DNA from: Cyclobacteriaceae bacterium
GTDB lineage: Bacteria; Bacteroidota; Bacteroidia; Cytophagales; Cyclobacteriaceae
Direction of reading: 5' to 3'
Assembly (NCBI GenBank): GCA_028285445.1
Contig: JANQPQ010000026.1
Span: 45,805-109,804 of the forward strand
Length of the DNA: 64,000 bases
Positions 36,102 through 44,284 of this stretch are shown in pieces (within the stretch, counting starts at the first letter, position 1; each line of letters begins with the position of its first letter). The notes under the pieces were generated by a model. That model had not been told where the DNA came from. It worked only from the letters and a program-made list of their open reading frames with translations, and searched no databases. The translations under genes and the position numbers were made by a program.

Positions 36102-37579
36102 TGCTATTTGCCCTTGAATTCATAACCATCCTGATCTATTGCCTCTGCCTGTTCATGATTTTCATCTTCAGCATGGGTCAGCTACATCTCACCTGGCACT
36201 ACCTTCAGTACAAAAAACAACGACGTAACCATCAGGATCTGGGTAAGGAAAATCTGCCAAATGTTACTGTTCAACTTCCTATCTACAACGAGAGATATGT
36301 AGTGAAGAGATTGATAAAGGCAGTTATAGATCTGGACTACCCCAAAGACAAGCTGGAAATACAGGTATTAGATGATTCTAATGATGATACAGTTGACCTG
36401 GTAGATGAGTTGGTTGATAACTATGGCAAGGATCATAATATTAAGGCAATCAGAAGGGAAGATCGTGTTGGATTTAAAGCGGGGGCATTGCAATATGGAC
36501 TGAGGCTGGCAAAGGGAGAGTTTCTCGCCATTTTCGACGCTGATTTTATTCCGGAGCCCGACTTCTTATTGAAGTCCCTCGGAGCATTCGCGGACAAATC
36601 CATTGGCATGGTGCAAACCCGATGGGGCCATGTGAACAAGGACTACTCAGTGCTTACTAAACTTCAGGCATTTGGCTTAGATGCCCATTTTTCAATTGAA
36701 CAGGTTGGGCGCAGCCAGGCGGGCAGTTTCATAAACTTCAACGGCACAGCAGGTATTTGGCGTAAAGCCTGCATTATCGATGCCGGTGGATGGTCAGCAG
36801 ACACCCTTACTGAAGACCTGGACCTCTCTTATAGAGCACAGATTAATGGCTGGAAATTCCAATACCTGGAAAATGTAGTTGCTCCGGCAGAGTTACCTGT
36901 TCTCATGTCGGCGGTTAAGTCACAGCAATTTAGGTGGAATAAAGGTGCCGCCGAAACCGCACGCAAAAATCTAAGGAAAGTACTCAGACTCAATATCAGT
37001 TGGATCAACAAGTTTCACGCGGTGCTACACCTATTCAATAGCTCCGTTTTCATTTTTCTGTTAATCGCTGGCATTCTAAGCATACCCATGCTATACATTA
37101 AAGATGCACACCCAAACCTGGAGATGTTATTCAACCTGGGTTCGGTATTTCTTTTTGGCTTCCTCTCCATTGCATTCTTCTACTGGATAGCCAACCGCGA
37201 AATACAACCACAGGGGCACAAAAAATACTATCTCACCATGTTCCCAACTTTCCTTACCGTAATCATGGGACTTTCACTGCATAACGCCCTGGCTGTGCTA
37301 GAGGGGCTACTTGGATTCAAATCTCCCTTCATCCGAACTCCTAAGTTCAATGTGTTTAAATCGAAAGATTCCTGGAAAGGCAATGTTTACATTTCATCAA
37401 AATTGAACTTATTAACCATTACCGAAGGTATCCTGGCACTGTATTTTGTATTTGGTATTGCCCTGGGAATCTACCTTGAGGATTGGGGACTACTGTTCTT
37501 TCATGCCATGTTAGCAATTGGGTTCGCTGTGGTCTTCTTCCTTTCCGTGAAACCTTTAAAGTATGCAACTGAGAGCTGA
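36101..37579 (+). CDS. Membrane processive glycosyltransferase family 2 (cellulose synthase-like)
   Basis: The 492-residue integral-membrane GT2 has one N-terminal span (about 3-30), a cytoplasmic catalytic domain with VTVQLPIYNERYVVKRL, LEIQVLDDSNDDT, AIFDADFIPE (DxD) and GGWSADTLTEDLDLSYR, then the QQFRWNKGA motif (Q-x-x-R-W) and four C-terminal spans. The Q/RxxRW signature marks processive synthases such as cellulose or hyaluronan synthases and ceramide glucosyltransferases. I use the ATG at 36101, which overlaps the preceding stop by one base, rather than a TTG two codons earlier. Product unknown: a surface polysaccharide or a glycolipid. Confidence 0.86.
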   Translation: MLFALEFITILIYCLCLFMIFIFSMGQLHLTWHYLQYKKQRRNHQDLGKENLPNVTVQLPIYNERYVVKRLIKAVIDLDYPKDKLEIQVLDDSNDDTVDLVDELVDNYGKDHNIKAIRREDRVGFKAGALQYGLRLAKGEFLAIFDADFIPEPDFLLKSLGAFADKSIGMVQTRWGHVNKDYSVLTKLQAFGLDAHFSIEQVGRSQAGSFINFNGTAGIWRKACIIDAGGWSADTLTEDLDLSYRAQINGWKFQYLENVVAPAELPVLMSAVKSQQFRWNKGAAETARKNLRKVLRLNISWINKFHAVLHLFNSSVFIFLLIAGILSIPMLYIKDAHPNLEMLFNLGSVFLFGFLSIAFFYWIANREIQPQGHKKYYLTMFPTFLTVIMGLSLHNALAVLEGLLGFKSPFIRTPKFNVFKSKDSWKGNVYISSKLNLLTITEGILALYFVFGIALGIYLEDWGLLFFHAMLAIGFAVVFFLSVKPLKYATES

Positions 37580-38888
37580 GAGATATAGTACGTATCTCCT
37601 GCTGCTCCTATCTCTCCTTCTTTACATTACTCTGACCTACTTCACTGCCCGCCCCTGGAGCACAATTTTAATCGCTCAATACGGTGCGTTGTTTTTGTGT
37701 TTCCTGCTTGTCTGTAAGAAAGATGGTGATCCGAAATTGCTTTTTGGCGCCGCAATACTGTTTAGAATAGCGCTACTATTTGCTGTCCCCAATCTATCTG
37801 ATGATTTCTACAGATTCATATGGGATGGCCGCCTTATTAATAACGGCATAAACCCATTTTCGGAGCAGCCCCTTTATTTTCTTGAAAACCCATCGCTTGC
37901 CCCCTCCAACATTAATCAGGAACTATACAATAAACTGAATTCCAACAACTTTACTATTTACCCACCGGTATTACAAGGTGTTTTTTGGGTGGCCACATTT
38001 TTATTCCCCACTAACATTTATGGCAGCGTAGTGATAATGAAGCTATTTATACTGGCTGCGGAAATTGGCAGTTTGCTCTTACTGAAAAAGTTGCTACAAA
38101 TATTCAAGAGGCCGAGTGGCGATCTCATTTTCTATAGCCTTAATCCACTTATCATTTTGGAGTTTATGGGCAACATTCACTTTGAAGCCTTTATGGTTTT
38201 CTTTCTTCTCTTAAGTATTTATCTAATCCATCTGGGTAAATCTAAACTCGGCGCAGGTGCTTTCGCTTTGGCTGTTGCCTCTAAGTTGAATCCCCTCATT
38301 TTTCTTCCGCTACTGTTTAAGCGCTTAGGGTGGGTTGGCAATCTAGTGTTCTCCTCAATTGTAGGGGTCCTTACTTTAATCCTCTTTACTCCTCTACTTG
38401 GTATCGATCTGTACAATGGCCTTTCAAATAGCATCTCGCTTTATTTTGAGAAGTTCGAATTTAATGCCAGCATCTACTATCTGGTTAGAGAAGTAGGCTA
38501 TTGGATTAAGGGATATAATGTGATACAAATTGTTGGCAGCTACCTCGCCCTGTCCACTTTCATCTTAATCCTTTCATTCTCGGCCTGGGAATGGCGAAGG
38601 AAGGTCTCCACACCTGTGGCGTTCTTATTTGTCTATTTTATCTACATGGCCTTCGCAACGATTGTGCACCCGTGGTACATTACGCCACTAATTGCATTCT
38701 GCGTGCTTACTCCTTTCAGGTTTCCACTACTTTGGTCTTTCTTGATCTTCTTCACTTACCTCGGTTACGGTTTTAAGGGCTATAGCGAAAACCTGTTGAT
38801 TGTCTCTATTGAGTACCTGGTCCTTCTTTCATTTATCATTTGGGAGGTAAGGCAGAATCGGAAAACTACTGATTTATCTTATGTCTAA
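37563..38888 (+). CDS. Membrane mannosyltransferase-like (GT87/GT-C) protein
   Basis: The 441-residue protein has about ten or eleven hydrophobic spans over its whole length. The first luminal loop carries LSDDFYRFIWDGRLINNGINPF, the acidic Asp-Asp plus WDG signature of polyprenol-phosphate-mannose-dependent GT-C enzymes (alpha-1,6-mannosyltransferase and PIG-M-like). Such enzymes take a lipid-phosphate sugar and add it outside the cytoplasmic membrane. Context agrees: a DPM-synthase-like enzyme is two genes upstream. It overlaps the preceding gene by 17 bases and the next by eight. The actual sugar is unknown. Confidence 0.75.
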   Translation: MQLRAERYSTYLLLLLSLLLYITLTYFTARPWSTILIAQYGALFLCFLLVCKKDGDPKLLFGAAILFRIALLFAVPNLSDDFYRFIWDGRLINNGINPFSEQPLYFLENPSLAPSNINQELYNKLNSNNFTIYPPVLQGVFWVATFLFPTNIYGSVVIMKLFILAAEIGSLLLLKKLLQIFKRPSGDLIFYSLNPLIILEFMGNIHFEAFMVFFLLLSIYLIHLGKSKLGAGAFALAVASKLNPLIFLPLLFKRLGWVGNLVFSSIVGVLTLILFTPLLGIDLYNGLSNSISLYFEKFEFNASIYYLVREVGYWIKGYNVIQIVGSYLALSTFILILSFSAWEWRRKVSTPVAFLFVYFIYMAFATIVHPWYITPLIAFCVLTPFRFPLLWSFLIFFTYLGYGFKGYSENLLIVSIEYLVLLSFIIWEVRQNRKTTDLSYV

Positions 38889-39474
38889 TCGTCTTATCAT
38901 TTTTGTAAAGAACCCTGAACTAGGAAAGGTAAAAACCAGGCTAGCCGCTGATGTGGGAGATAGTGTAGCGCTTGCCATTTACTATAAGCTTCTGGAACAC
39001 ACCCGGCGGGTTGTTTCGCAGGTAAACTGTTCTACAGCTGTTTACTATTCAGATTACGTTGATAACGAGGATGCCTGGGTCGAAGTAGATCGGTTCCAAC
39101 AAACCGGGGCAGCTCTCGGTGAGAGGATGTCAAATGCTTTTCAAGAGCAGTTTAACCTTGGTTACAAGCAGGTGGCCATTATTGGTTCAGACAACATTGA
39201 GATCAGTGCCGAAATTATTGATAGTGCCTTTAGGCAGCTTCAGTCTCATGACGTGGTGGTGGGTCCGGCAAAAGATGGTGGATATTATTTATTGGGTTTG
39301 AACAACCATACTCCTCTCCTATTCAAAAACATATCTTGGAGTGGACCTACTGTTTTCAATGACACATTGAGCGTTTTGAGGCACCTGAACTTAAACCACT
39401 ACCTGCTGCCCAAACTGAATGACATCGACACCTTGCAAGATCTTAGAGGTACAAATCTCGAGGCCTTGATTTAG
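38881..39474 (+). CDS. DUF2064/TIGR04282-type nucleotidyl/glycosyltransferase
   Basis: The 197-residue GT-A-like enzyme has SNRLIIFVKNPELGKVKTRLA at the N-terminus, AIIGSDNIEI near residue 98 and VGPAKDGGYYLLGL near residue 130. In other genomes this family often accompanies radical SAM/arsenosugar clusters, and a second copy is present in the arsenosugar cluster of this window. Here it ends a run of three glycosyltransferase genes, so its role may be different: a sugar-nucleotide or phospholipid-sugar step. Compared with the second copy it has an ordinary ATG start. Cysteine of the usual GSDCP motif is replaced (GSDNIE). Confidence 0.82.
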   Translation: MSNRLIIFVKNPELGKVKTRLAADVGDSVALAIYYKLLEHTRRVVSQVNCSTAVYYSDYVDNEDAWVEVDRFQQTGAALGERMSNAFQEQFNLGYKQVAIIGSDNIEISAEIIDSAFRQLQSHDVVVGPAKDGGYYLLGLNNHTPLLFKNISWSGPTVFNDTLSVLRHLNLNHYLLPKLNDIDTLQDLRGTNLEALI

Positions 39475-39480
39475 ACAGCT

Positions 39481-40398
39481 CTAGCGACCGAGTACCGCCC
39501 TTATGCCCATGTTGTAAGTGGTACCTGCACCCTGCAGCTTTCCCGCTAGAAATTTCGTAATCAACAATTCCATTTCAAGATTTCCCGGTAGAATCTCATA
39601 TTTACCTCCAATACCAATTTGCCAGTAATAGGCATCAATAATGTCTGATCCTAGTTGCGGCATCAACTCGGTAGTGGCATAGGTAGTAATTCTCTTGGTA
39701 AGGAAATAATTCAAAATGCCTTTTGCAGGGGTTCGAACAAAGCTAGTTGCGCCAGGCTCTGAATTTCTTTTCAAATAAACCCAGACGCTTAACTCCAGAA
39801 AGATCTGTAAGTCCCGGGCGATATCCTTGTCGAATAAAAACTGGTTAATCCAGAGGTAATTGTCAAAAGCCAGAAAAAGTGTATCCATGCCGGTTCCAAC
39901 AGGAGCCCCCTGTAAATTTTTACCGCCAGGAAAAAGGAATGTGCTAATGACTGAAAGTCGTGGTATGTCTGGCAGCGGTTGCCAATTGATTCTTGGACCG
40001 AGATAGGTAAGTGCGGTTCTTTGCATTGAATCGTCAAAAGAAAGCACCCCCAGGGGCGAACTACTCTCAGAATCAATTCTGACTGAGCCCAGCCAAACCT
40101 CAATGCCTAAATTGAACCTACCACTGACTCCATAAGTAAATTGATTGGATATAGTTAAAAACGTTTCTCTTTGCATCAAGTCAACTTTGAACCCATTAGC
40201 ATCGAAAAACCGCGTTTGTGTGTAAAGGTTAGTAAATGATTTTATGCCCAATTCCCCGTGACCCAGCAATGCAGAAGGGGTATAATCGCGTACTAGCTTT
40301 TGATCTTCCTGGGCAATGGTAACATTACCGCTAATGATCATTAGCATTAAGAATTTTAACAGTTTCAATTGGAAAGAATCTTTGCCAACAACAAGCAT
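39481..40398 (-). CDS. Probable outer-membrane beta-barrel protein
   Basis: The 305-residue protein has a long signal peptide (about 1-30, MLVVGKDSFQLKLLKFLMLM.., ending TIAQ). The rest is alternating hydrophobic strands with Tyr/Phe and turns (LGIKSFTNLYTQTRFFD, FNLGIEVWLGSVRI, LQIFLELSVWVYLKR, AYYWQIGIGGKYEI) that end in a strand reaching the terminus (NMGIRAVLGR), as in 12-strand-type barrels. No family is recognised. It is convergent with the DUF2064 gene (six bases between stops) and back to back with the MOSC gene, with 40 bases between. Confidence 0.6.
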   Translation of the reverse strand: MLVVGKDSFQLKLLKFLMLMIISGNVTIAQEDQKLVRDYTPSALLGHGELGIKSFTNLYTQTRFFDANGFKVDLMQRETFLTISNQFTYGVSGRFNLGIEVWLGSVRIDSESSSPLGVLSFDDSMQRTALTYLGPRINWQPLPDIPRLSVISTFLFPGGKNLQGAPVGTGMDTLFLAFDNYLWINQFLFDKDIARDLQIFLELSVWVYLKRNSEPGATSFVRTPAKGILNYFLTKRITTYATTELMPQLGSDIIDAYYWQIGIGGKYEILPGNLEMELLITKFLAGKLQGAGTTYNMGIRAVLGR

Positions 40399-40438
40399 TG
40401 GAACTACATTAGTTCGATCTTAAATTCTTCTATTATTA

Positions 40439-41254
40439 ATGATGGAACAAGCTACTATTCAAGATTTATTCATTTACCCGATTAAGTCACTAGGGGGCGC
40501 AAGGTTGGAATCAGCACAACTGGAAGCGAAAGGCCTGAGGCATGACAGAAGGTGGATGCTAGTGGATGAGCAACAACGGCATGTAACGCAACGTGAATTT
40601 CCAACTCTCTCACTTCTTTCAGTTTCAGTAAAAAACGACCAGGTTAAAATCCAGCACAAGCATTCGGCCGAAGTTAGACTGCAGTTTGACGCCCAATTGC
40701 GTACCGAGTTGATGGATGTTACCGTCTGGAAGGATAGTTGTCAAGCCTGGGAAGTCTCCAAAGAAATTTCAGACTGGTTCTCTCAATACCTACAAACACC
40801 TGTTAAGCTGGTTGGCCAATTCGAGCAGGATGACCGCACCTTAGAAAACATATTTAATGTAGAGGGGGCAGTAAGTTTTGCCGACGAGGCGCCGTTACTA
40901 GTTGTTTCCCAGGAATCGCTTGATGATCTCAATAGCAAACTTGACACACCGCTACCAATGGATAGATTTCGGCCGAATATTGTGCTGGTAGGAGCCAGCG
41001 CTTATACCGAAGACGAACTTCCTGTTATCAAAGGTGAAGATTACCAATTGCAGGTGCTGGGAAAAACTGCCCGCTGTGTGGTAACAACCACCAACCAGGA
41101 GACCGCTGAAGTGGGGAAGGAACCGCTAGTTACTCTTAACCAATATCGTAATGAGGGTGGTAAAGTATACTTTGGCGCCCATGCCTACGCCACCAAAACC
41201 GGCAGTGTAAAAATTGGAGAGAAGGTGCAAATAATTCATCGCAGCACACATTAA
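40439..41254 (+). CDS. MOSC domain protein (mARC/YcbX-like)
   Basis: The 271-residue protein has an N-terminal MOSC beta-barrel (ATIQDLFIYPIKSLGGARLESA, about 1-120) followed by the MOSC core (about 125-270). The molybdenum-ligand Cys is in KTARCVVTTTNQETAEVGKEP, and MDRFRPNIVL is the usual family block. Related enzymes reduce N-hydroxylated or N-oxide compounds with a molybdenum cofactor. There is no C-terminal ferredoxin domain, so its electron donor is a separate protein. ATGATG at the start allows either codon. The gene is followed by Sco and cytochrome c genes, but those are preceded by their own promoter match. Confidence 0.86.
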   Translation: MMEQATIQDLFIYPIKSLGGARLESAQLEAKGLRHDRRWMLVDEQQRHVTQREFPTLSLLSVSVKNDQVKIQHKHSAEVRLQFDAQLRTELMDVTVWKDSCQAWEVSKEISDWFSQYLQTPVKLVGQFEQDDRTLENIFNVEGAVSFADEAPLLVVSQESLDDLNSKLDTPLPMDRFRPNIVLVGASAYTEDELPVIKGEDYQLQVLGKTARCVVTTTNQETAEVGKEPLVTLNQYRNEGGKVYFGAHAYATKTGSVKIGEKVQIIHRSTH

Positions 41255-41269
41255 GAAAATCAGCTGGAA

Positions 41270-41277
41270 TAAATTTG
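41270..41277 (+). promoter_or_regulatory. Candidate -7 element for the Sco gene
   Basis: TAAATTTG matches TAnnTTTG exactly and is 20 bases before the ATG at 41297. No clear -33 TTG. Its position after the MOSC stop supports a separate transcript for Sco and cytochrome c. Confidence 0.4.
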
Positions 41278-41296
41278 CATCTTAACTCAGAATATT

Positions 41297-41938
41297 ATGA
41301 AAGCACTTCTATTTTCATTAGCAACACTGCTACTGACCCTGGGGTGTAGCGAGAAAGAAAGTCGTTTACCCATAATAGGGCATAAACAAGTGGATTTTAA
41401 AACGGTAGATGGCAAGCAGGTTGCTGACACCACCTTTCATACCATAGCAGACTTTTCATTTATCAATCAAGACAGTGCAATAGTGACCCAAGAGACGCTG
41501 GCGAATAAAGTCTATGTATCAGACTTTTTCTTTACCTCATGCCCAACCATATGCCCAATAATGAGCGCTCAAATGTTGCGGGTTTATGAGACCTACCAGA
41601 ACAACCCTAACTTCGCCATATTATCTCATAGCATAGATCCAGAGCATGACTCGGTAGCAGTACTTAAAGACTATGCTGAGCGACTTGGAGCTTCCTCGGA
41701 AAAATGGCACTTTGTTACTGGTAATAAAGACAGCATTTTCAATATTGGCCAAACCAGCTACCTGGTTCGGGCCCAAGAAGATCAATTTGAGCCAGGTGGC
41801 TACATTCATAGCGGAGCCTTCATTCTGGTTGATCAAGAGCGAAGAATTCGCGGACTTTACGACGGCACCAAGGCGGATGAGGTTGACCGATTGATCAACG
41901 ACATCCCAAAGCTTTTGAAGGAGTATGCAAATGAGTAA
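41297..41938 (+). CDS. Sco-family copper/thiol lipoprotein
   Basis: The 213-residue thioredoxin-fold protein has a lipoprotein signal MKALLFSLATLLLTLGC (Cys17). The copper/thiol motif CPTIC is in FFFTSCPTICPIMSA (CxxxC), and a conserved His is in GGYIHSGAFILVDQ, the third copper ligand of Sco proteins. It has the SHSIDPEHDS segment. Sco proteins insert copper into cytochrome oxidase CuA or keep it reduced, and some act with other cuproenzymes. It overlaps the cytochrome c gene by 14 bases, so the two are coupled. No oxidase gene is in this window. Confidence 0.9.
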   Translation: MKALLFSLATLLLTLGCSEKESRLPIIGHKQVDFKTVDGKQVADTTFHTIADFSFINQDSAIVTQETLANKVYVSDFFFTSCPTICPIMSAQMLRVYETYQNNPNFAILSHSIDPEHDSVAVLKDYAERLGASSEKWHFVTGNKDSIFNIGQTSYLVRAQEDQFEPGGYIHSGAFILVDQERRIRGLYDGTKADEVDRLINDIPKLLKEYANE

Positions 41939-42386
41939 TCTTCTCAGAAGGGGTTTTCTTCTCCCCCTTTCCCTAATCTTCAGTTTGCTTATTGTATTTA
42001 GCTGCGGTTCAGGCGATGGCTCTAGCATGAAATCGAACATTAAGCAGCAACAATATGTAAACGAAGGCCGAGACCTTTACGCCATCTACTGCGCGAATTG
42101 TCATGGGCCGAATGGGAAAGGGCTTGCAGAACTCTTTCCTCCTGTGGCTCAATCAGATTATTTGGTCGCAGATATTAACCGGGCTATTTGCATCGCCAAA
42201 AACGGCCTGGAAGGAGAAGTTGTGGTGAATGGCACCAACTACGATCTAGCCATGCCAGCTAATGAAAAGTTAACAAACCTTGAGGTCGCCGAGATTCTTA
42301 CTTTCATTTTGAATGAGATGAACTCTGTAGATACCCTGCTTTTAGTAAGCGATGTGGAAGACGTGCTGAGGAATTGTGAAGATTAG
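41925..42386 (+). CDS. Membrane-attached cytochrome c
   Basis: The 153-residue lipoprotein (signal ending IVFSCGSG, Cys about 27) has one heme-c motif CANCH in YAIYCANCHGPNGKGLAELFPP, and a Met ligand candidate in AMPANEKLT. It is a class I-type cytochrome c, presumably in the periplasm facing the outer or inner membrane. It starts inside the Sco gene (ATG 41925; ATG 41931 is an alternative), so electron transfer to a Sco-dependent enzyme or a copper-linked chain is likely. The C-terminus overlaps the opposite gene: both stop codons share TTAG. A close relative is at 58953. Confidence 0.86.
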   Translation: MQMSNLLRRGFLLPLSLIFSLLIVFSCGSGDGSSMKSNIKQQQYVNEGRDLYAIYCANCHGPNGKGLAELFPPVAQSDYLVADINRAICIAKNGLEGEVVVNGTNYDLAMPANEKLTNLEVAEILTFILNEMNSVDTLLLVSDVEDVLRNCED

Positions 42387-42838
42387 TTGTTGAGTTTCTC
42401 CGTAGCTTCGGAAATTGCAGTATTCATTACCTCCCTCACTTTCTCTATTTTCGACTTCTCATCCTCCAGGTATTCCATGGCATCTTCATGAGATACAGAA
42501 TCGGCAACTGGTTCAAACTCGCGCATCCAATTCATCATTGCCTCATCAGCACTGTCAAGCTCAGCCAGGTGATTGCGCAAATCAGCTTGTGCATCCTCAC
42601 TTAAATCGGGAATAGAGTCCAATCTACCCCGAATGTTGACCTTGAGATTATAGATATCCTGCATCTTGGGCATAACCTCATCGTGAATAGCCATTACTTC
42701 ATCAAACAATTCAATTTGTTGCTGTTTGGCCCGTTCTTCCGGGGTTAGTTCAGTTGCCTCCTCCCCTTCGTTGCTGCCTTGCTTATTACATCCCGAAACT
42801 AGTACCAGTAAGGTTAGAAGAATCGCCCAGTTTTTCAT
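42383..42838 (-). CDS. Helical lipoprotein of unknown function
   Basis: I start it at ATG 42838 (MKNWAILLTLLVLVSGCNKQ, lipobox Cys17), giving 151 residues; a longer frame adds seven residues before the signal. The rest is highly charged and helical (EERAKQQQIELFDEVMAIHDEVMPKM; DEAMMNWMREFEPV), with coiled-coil character. Similar proteins in Bacteroidota are sometimes labelled viral A-type inclusion protein, a name that gives no function. Its stop overlaps the cytochrome c stop by three bases on the other strand. Confidence 0.68.
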   Translation of the reverse strand: MKNWAILLTLLVLVSGCNKQGSNEGEEATELTPEERAKQQQIELFDEVMAIHDEVMPKMQDIYNLKVNIRGRLDSIPDLSEDAQADLRNHLAELDSADEAMMNWMREFEPVADSVSHEDAMEYLEDEKSKIEKVREVMNTAISEATEKLNN

Positions 42839-42979
42839 ACTAAAGACTTTGAGTTTCAAAGATATGTTATTGCCTGAAATATTAGGGCAATTTTATTACC
42901 CAGGTATTAAACCAAAGTGTATGTATTTGATAATGAATGGTATATAGATCAATTTCAAATACAACAAACTAGAACTATT

Positions 42980-44059
42980 ATGAAAAAGCTTGGTCTAATT
43001 TTATCCTTGATTTCGGCAGCCCTGGTAACAAATGCCCAATGGACTACAAGTGGCTCCAAAATTTACTTGAACAGTAGCTACGATTTCGTTGGCATAGGCA
43101 CAACCACCCCCACAGCGGCCATTGACATTAATACAGACAATGCGGGAGCAGGCATTGGCATAGAAATAGCCGATTGCTGCGATAACAGCCTAATGTTTAG
43201 AACCATCCGTGGCCAATCTACGGAGCTGTCGATTGCCAACGGCGGTGGAACCTACCACCATGGAGTATTAAGAATATATGAGACCGGATCGGAAGTCATA
43301 AGATTTGCCGGTTCACGTTTGGTGCCCTCCTATTTCAAGTACACGTTGGGCGTCGGAACTACAAGCCCCAACACAACCTATAAACTCCATGTTGTTGGAA
43401 ATTCCTATATGAGCGGTTCACTCTTCTATACTGGTAGCTTGATCAAAGTATCTGATAAGCGGCTCAAAACTGACATCGATAAGATTGATAATAGTCTGGA
43501 TAAGATTCTTGAATTGGAGCCTCAAACCTACAAATACACGCGAGCTATAGAAGGTATAAATGAAAACCAGAAGGTGGCAGGCTTCATTGCCCAGGAGTTT
43601 CAGAAGACCTTCCCCGGATTGGTGAATAACATTGATCTTGGCGAAGACAAATCTTATCTGGGAGTTGACTACAACGGCTTAATTCCATACCTGGTGGCCG
43701 CCATGCAGGAGCAACATGCATTAATCCAAGCGCAGGCTACGGAGTTACTGGAATTAAAGACTCAGTACCTCGCTAAGAGAGGTGATGATGACCAACTTGA
43801 ATTTGGTAGTTTGTCCCACAATCAGCCCAATCCGTCCTCCACTAAAACCAAAATATTCTATGACCTTAAACGTGGATTTACTGATGCTAAAATTTCAATC
43901 CACGATTTAAAAGGCAGCACCTTACAGGAAGTAGTCATCAACAATGACTCATCTAAGTTCGTGGAAGTAGATATCGCCAACCTCAAAGCTGGGATCTACT
44001 TATATGTTCTTGTTGTTAATGGCCAGCCAATTGATAGCCGCAAGATGGTTGTAAACTAA
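42980..44059 (+). CDS. T9SS-sorted protein with S74 intramolecular chaperone domain
   Basis: The 359-residue protein (ATG 42980, signal ending TNAQ) has three parts. The N-terminal stalk is beta-rich and Gly/Thr-rich with FVGIGTTTP and LGVGTTSPN repeats (about 20-150), as in phage-tail-like trimeric fibres. A peptidase S74 domain (about 155-270) follows, with the Ser-Lys motif SDKRLKTDI and GFIAQEFQ and VDYNGLIPYLVAAMQEQ. The C-terminal T9SS sorting domain is at about 285-359 (NQPNPSSTKTKIFYDL; GIYLYVLVVNGQPIDSRKMV). S74 chaperones assemble trimers and then cut themselves off. Here the cut would remove the T9SS signal, which is odd, so either cleavage does not occur or it happens after export. 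A strong terminator follows. Confidence 0.82.
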   Translation: MKKLGLILSLISAALVTNAQWTTSGSKIYLNSSYDFVGIGTTTPTAAIDINTDNAGAGIGIEIADCCDNSLMFRTIRGQSTELSIANGGGTYHHGVLRIYETGSEVIRFAGSRLVPSYFKYTLGVGTTSPNTTYKLHVVGNSYMSGSLFYTGSLIKVSDKRLKTDIDKIDNSLDKILELEPQTYKYTRAIEGINENQKVAGFIAQEFQKTFPGLVNNIDLGEDKSYLGVDYNGLIPYLVAAMQEQHALIQAQATELLELKTQYLAKRGDDDQLEFGSLSHNQPNPSSTKTKIFYDLKRGFTDAKISIHDLKGSTLQEVVINNDSSKFVEVDIANLKAGIYLYVLVVNGQPIDSRKMVVN

Positions 44060-44082
44060 AAGAGTTCTTGCTCTACACTGAT

Positions 44083-44117
44083 CCCCACCCTAAATCCATT
44101 AAGGGTGGGGTTTTTTT
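44083..44117 (+). terminator. Rho-independent terminator after the S74 gene
   Basis: CCCCACCCT pairs perfectly with AGGGTGGGG across a ten-base loop and is followed by seven T. It ends the S74 gene transcript and separates it from the next gene group. Confidence 0.9.
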
Positions 44118-44284
44118 GTGTCATTGGATAAATCACAACGGCTCTTTATTTGCAGGTTACTTAATAGCCATTTATCAAATAAATACATACCTATAATTTC
44201 GGTATCTTTAGCAGTATTTGTATATTTTTAAAGGTTATAACTACAAGTTGATAAACCTTATCTGAACCCTCTAAACCCTGCACA

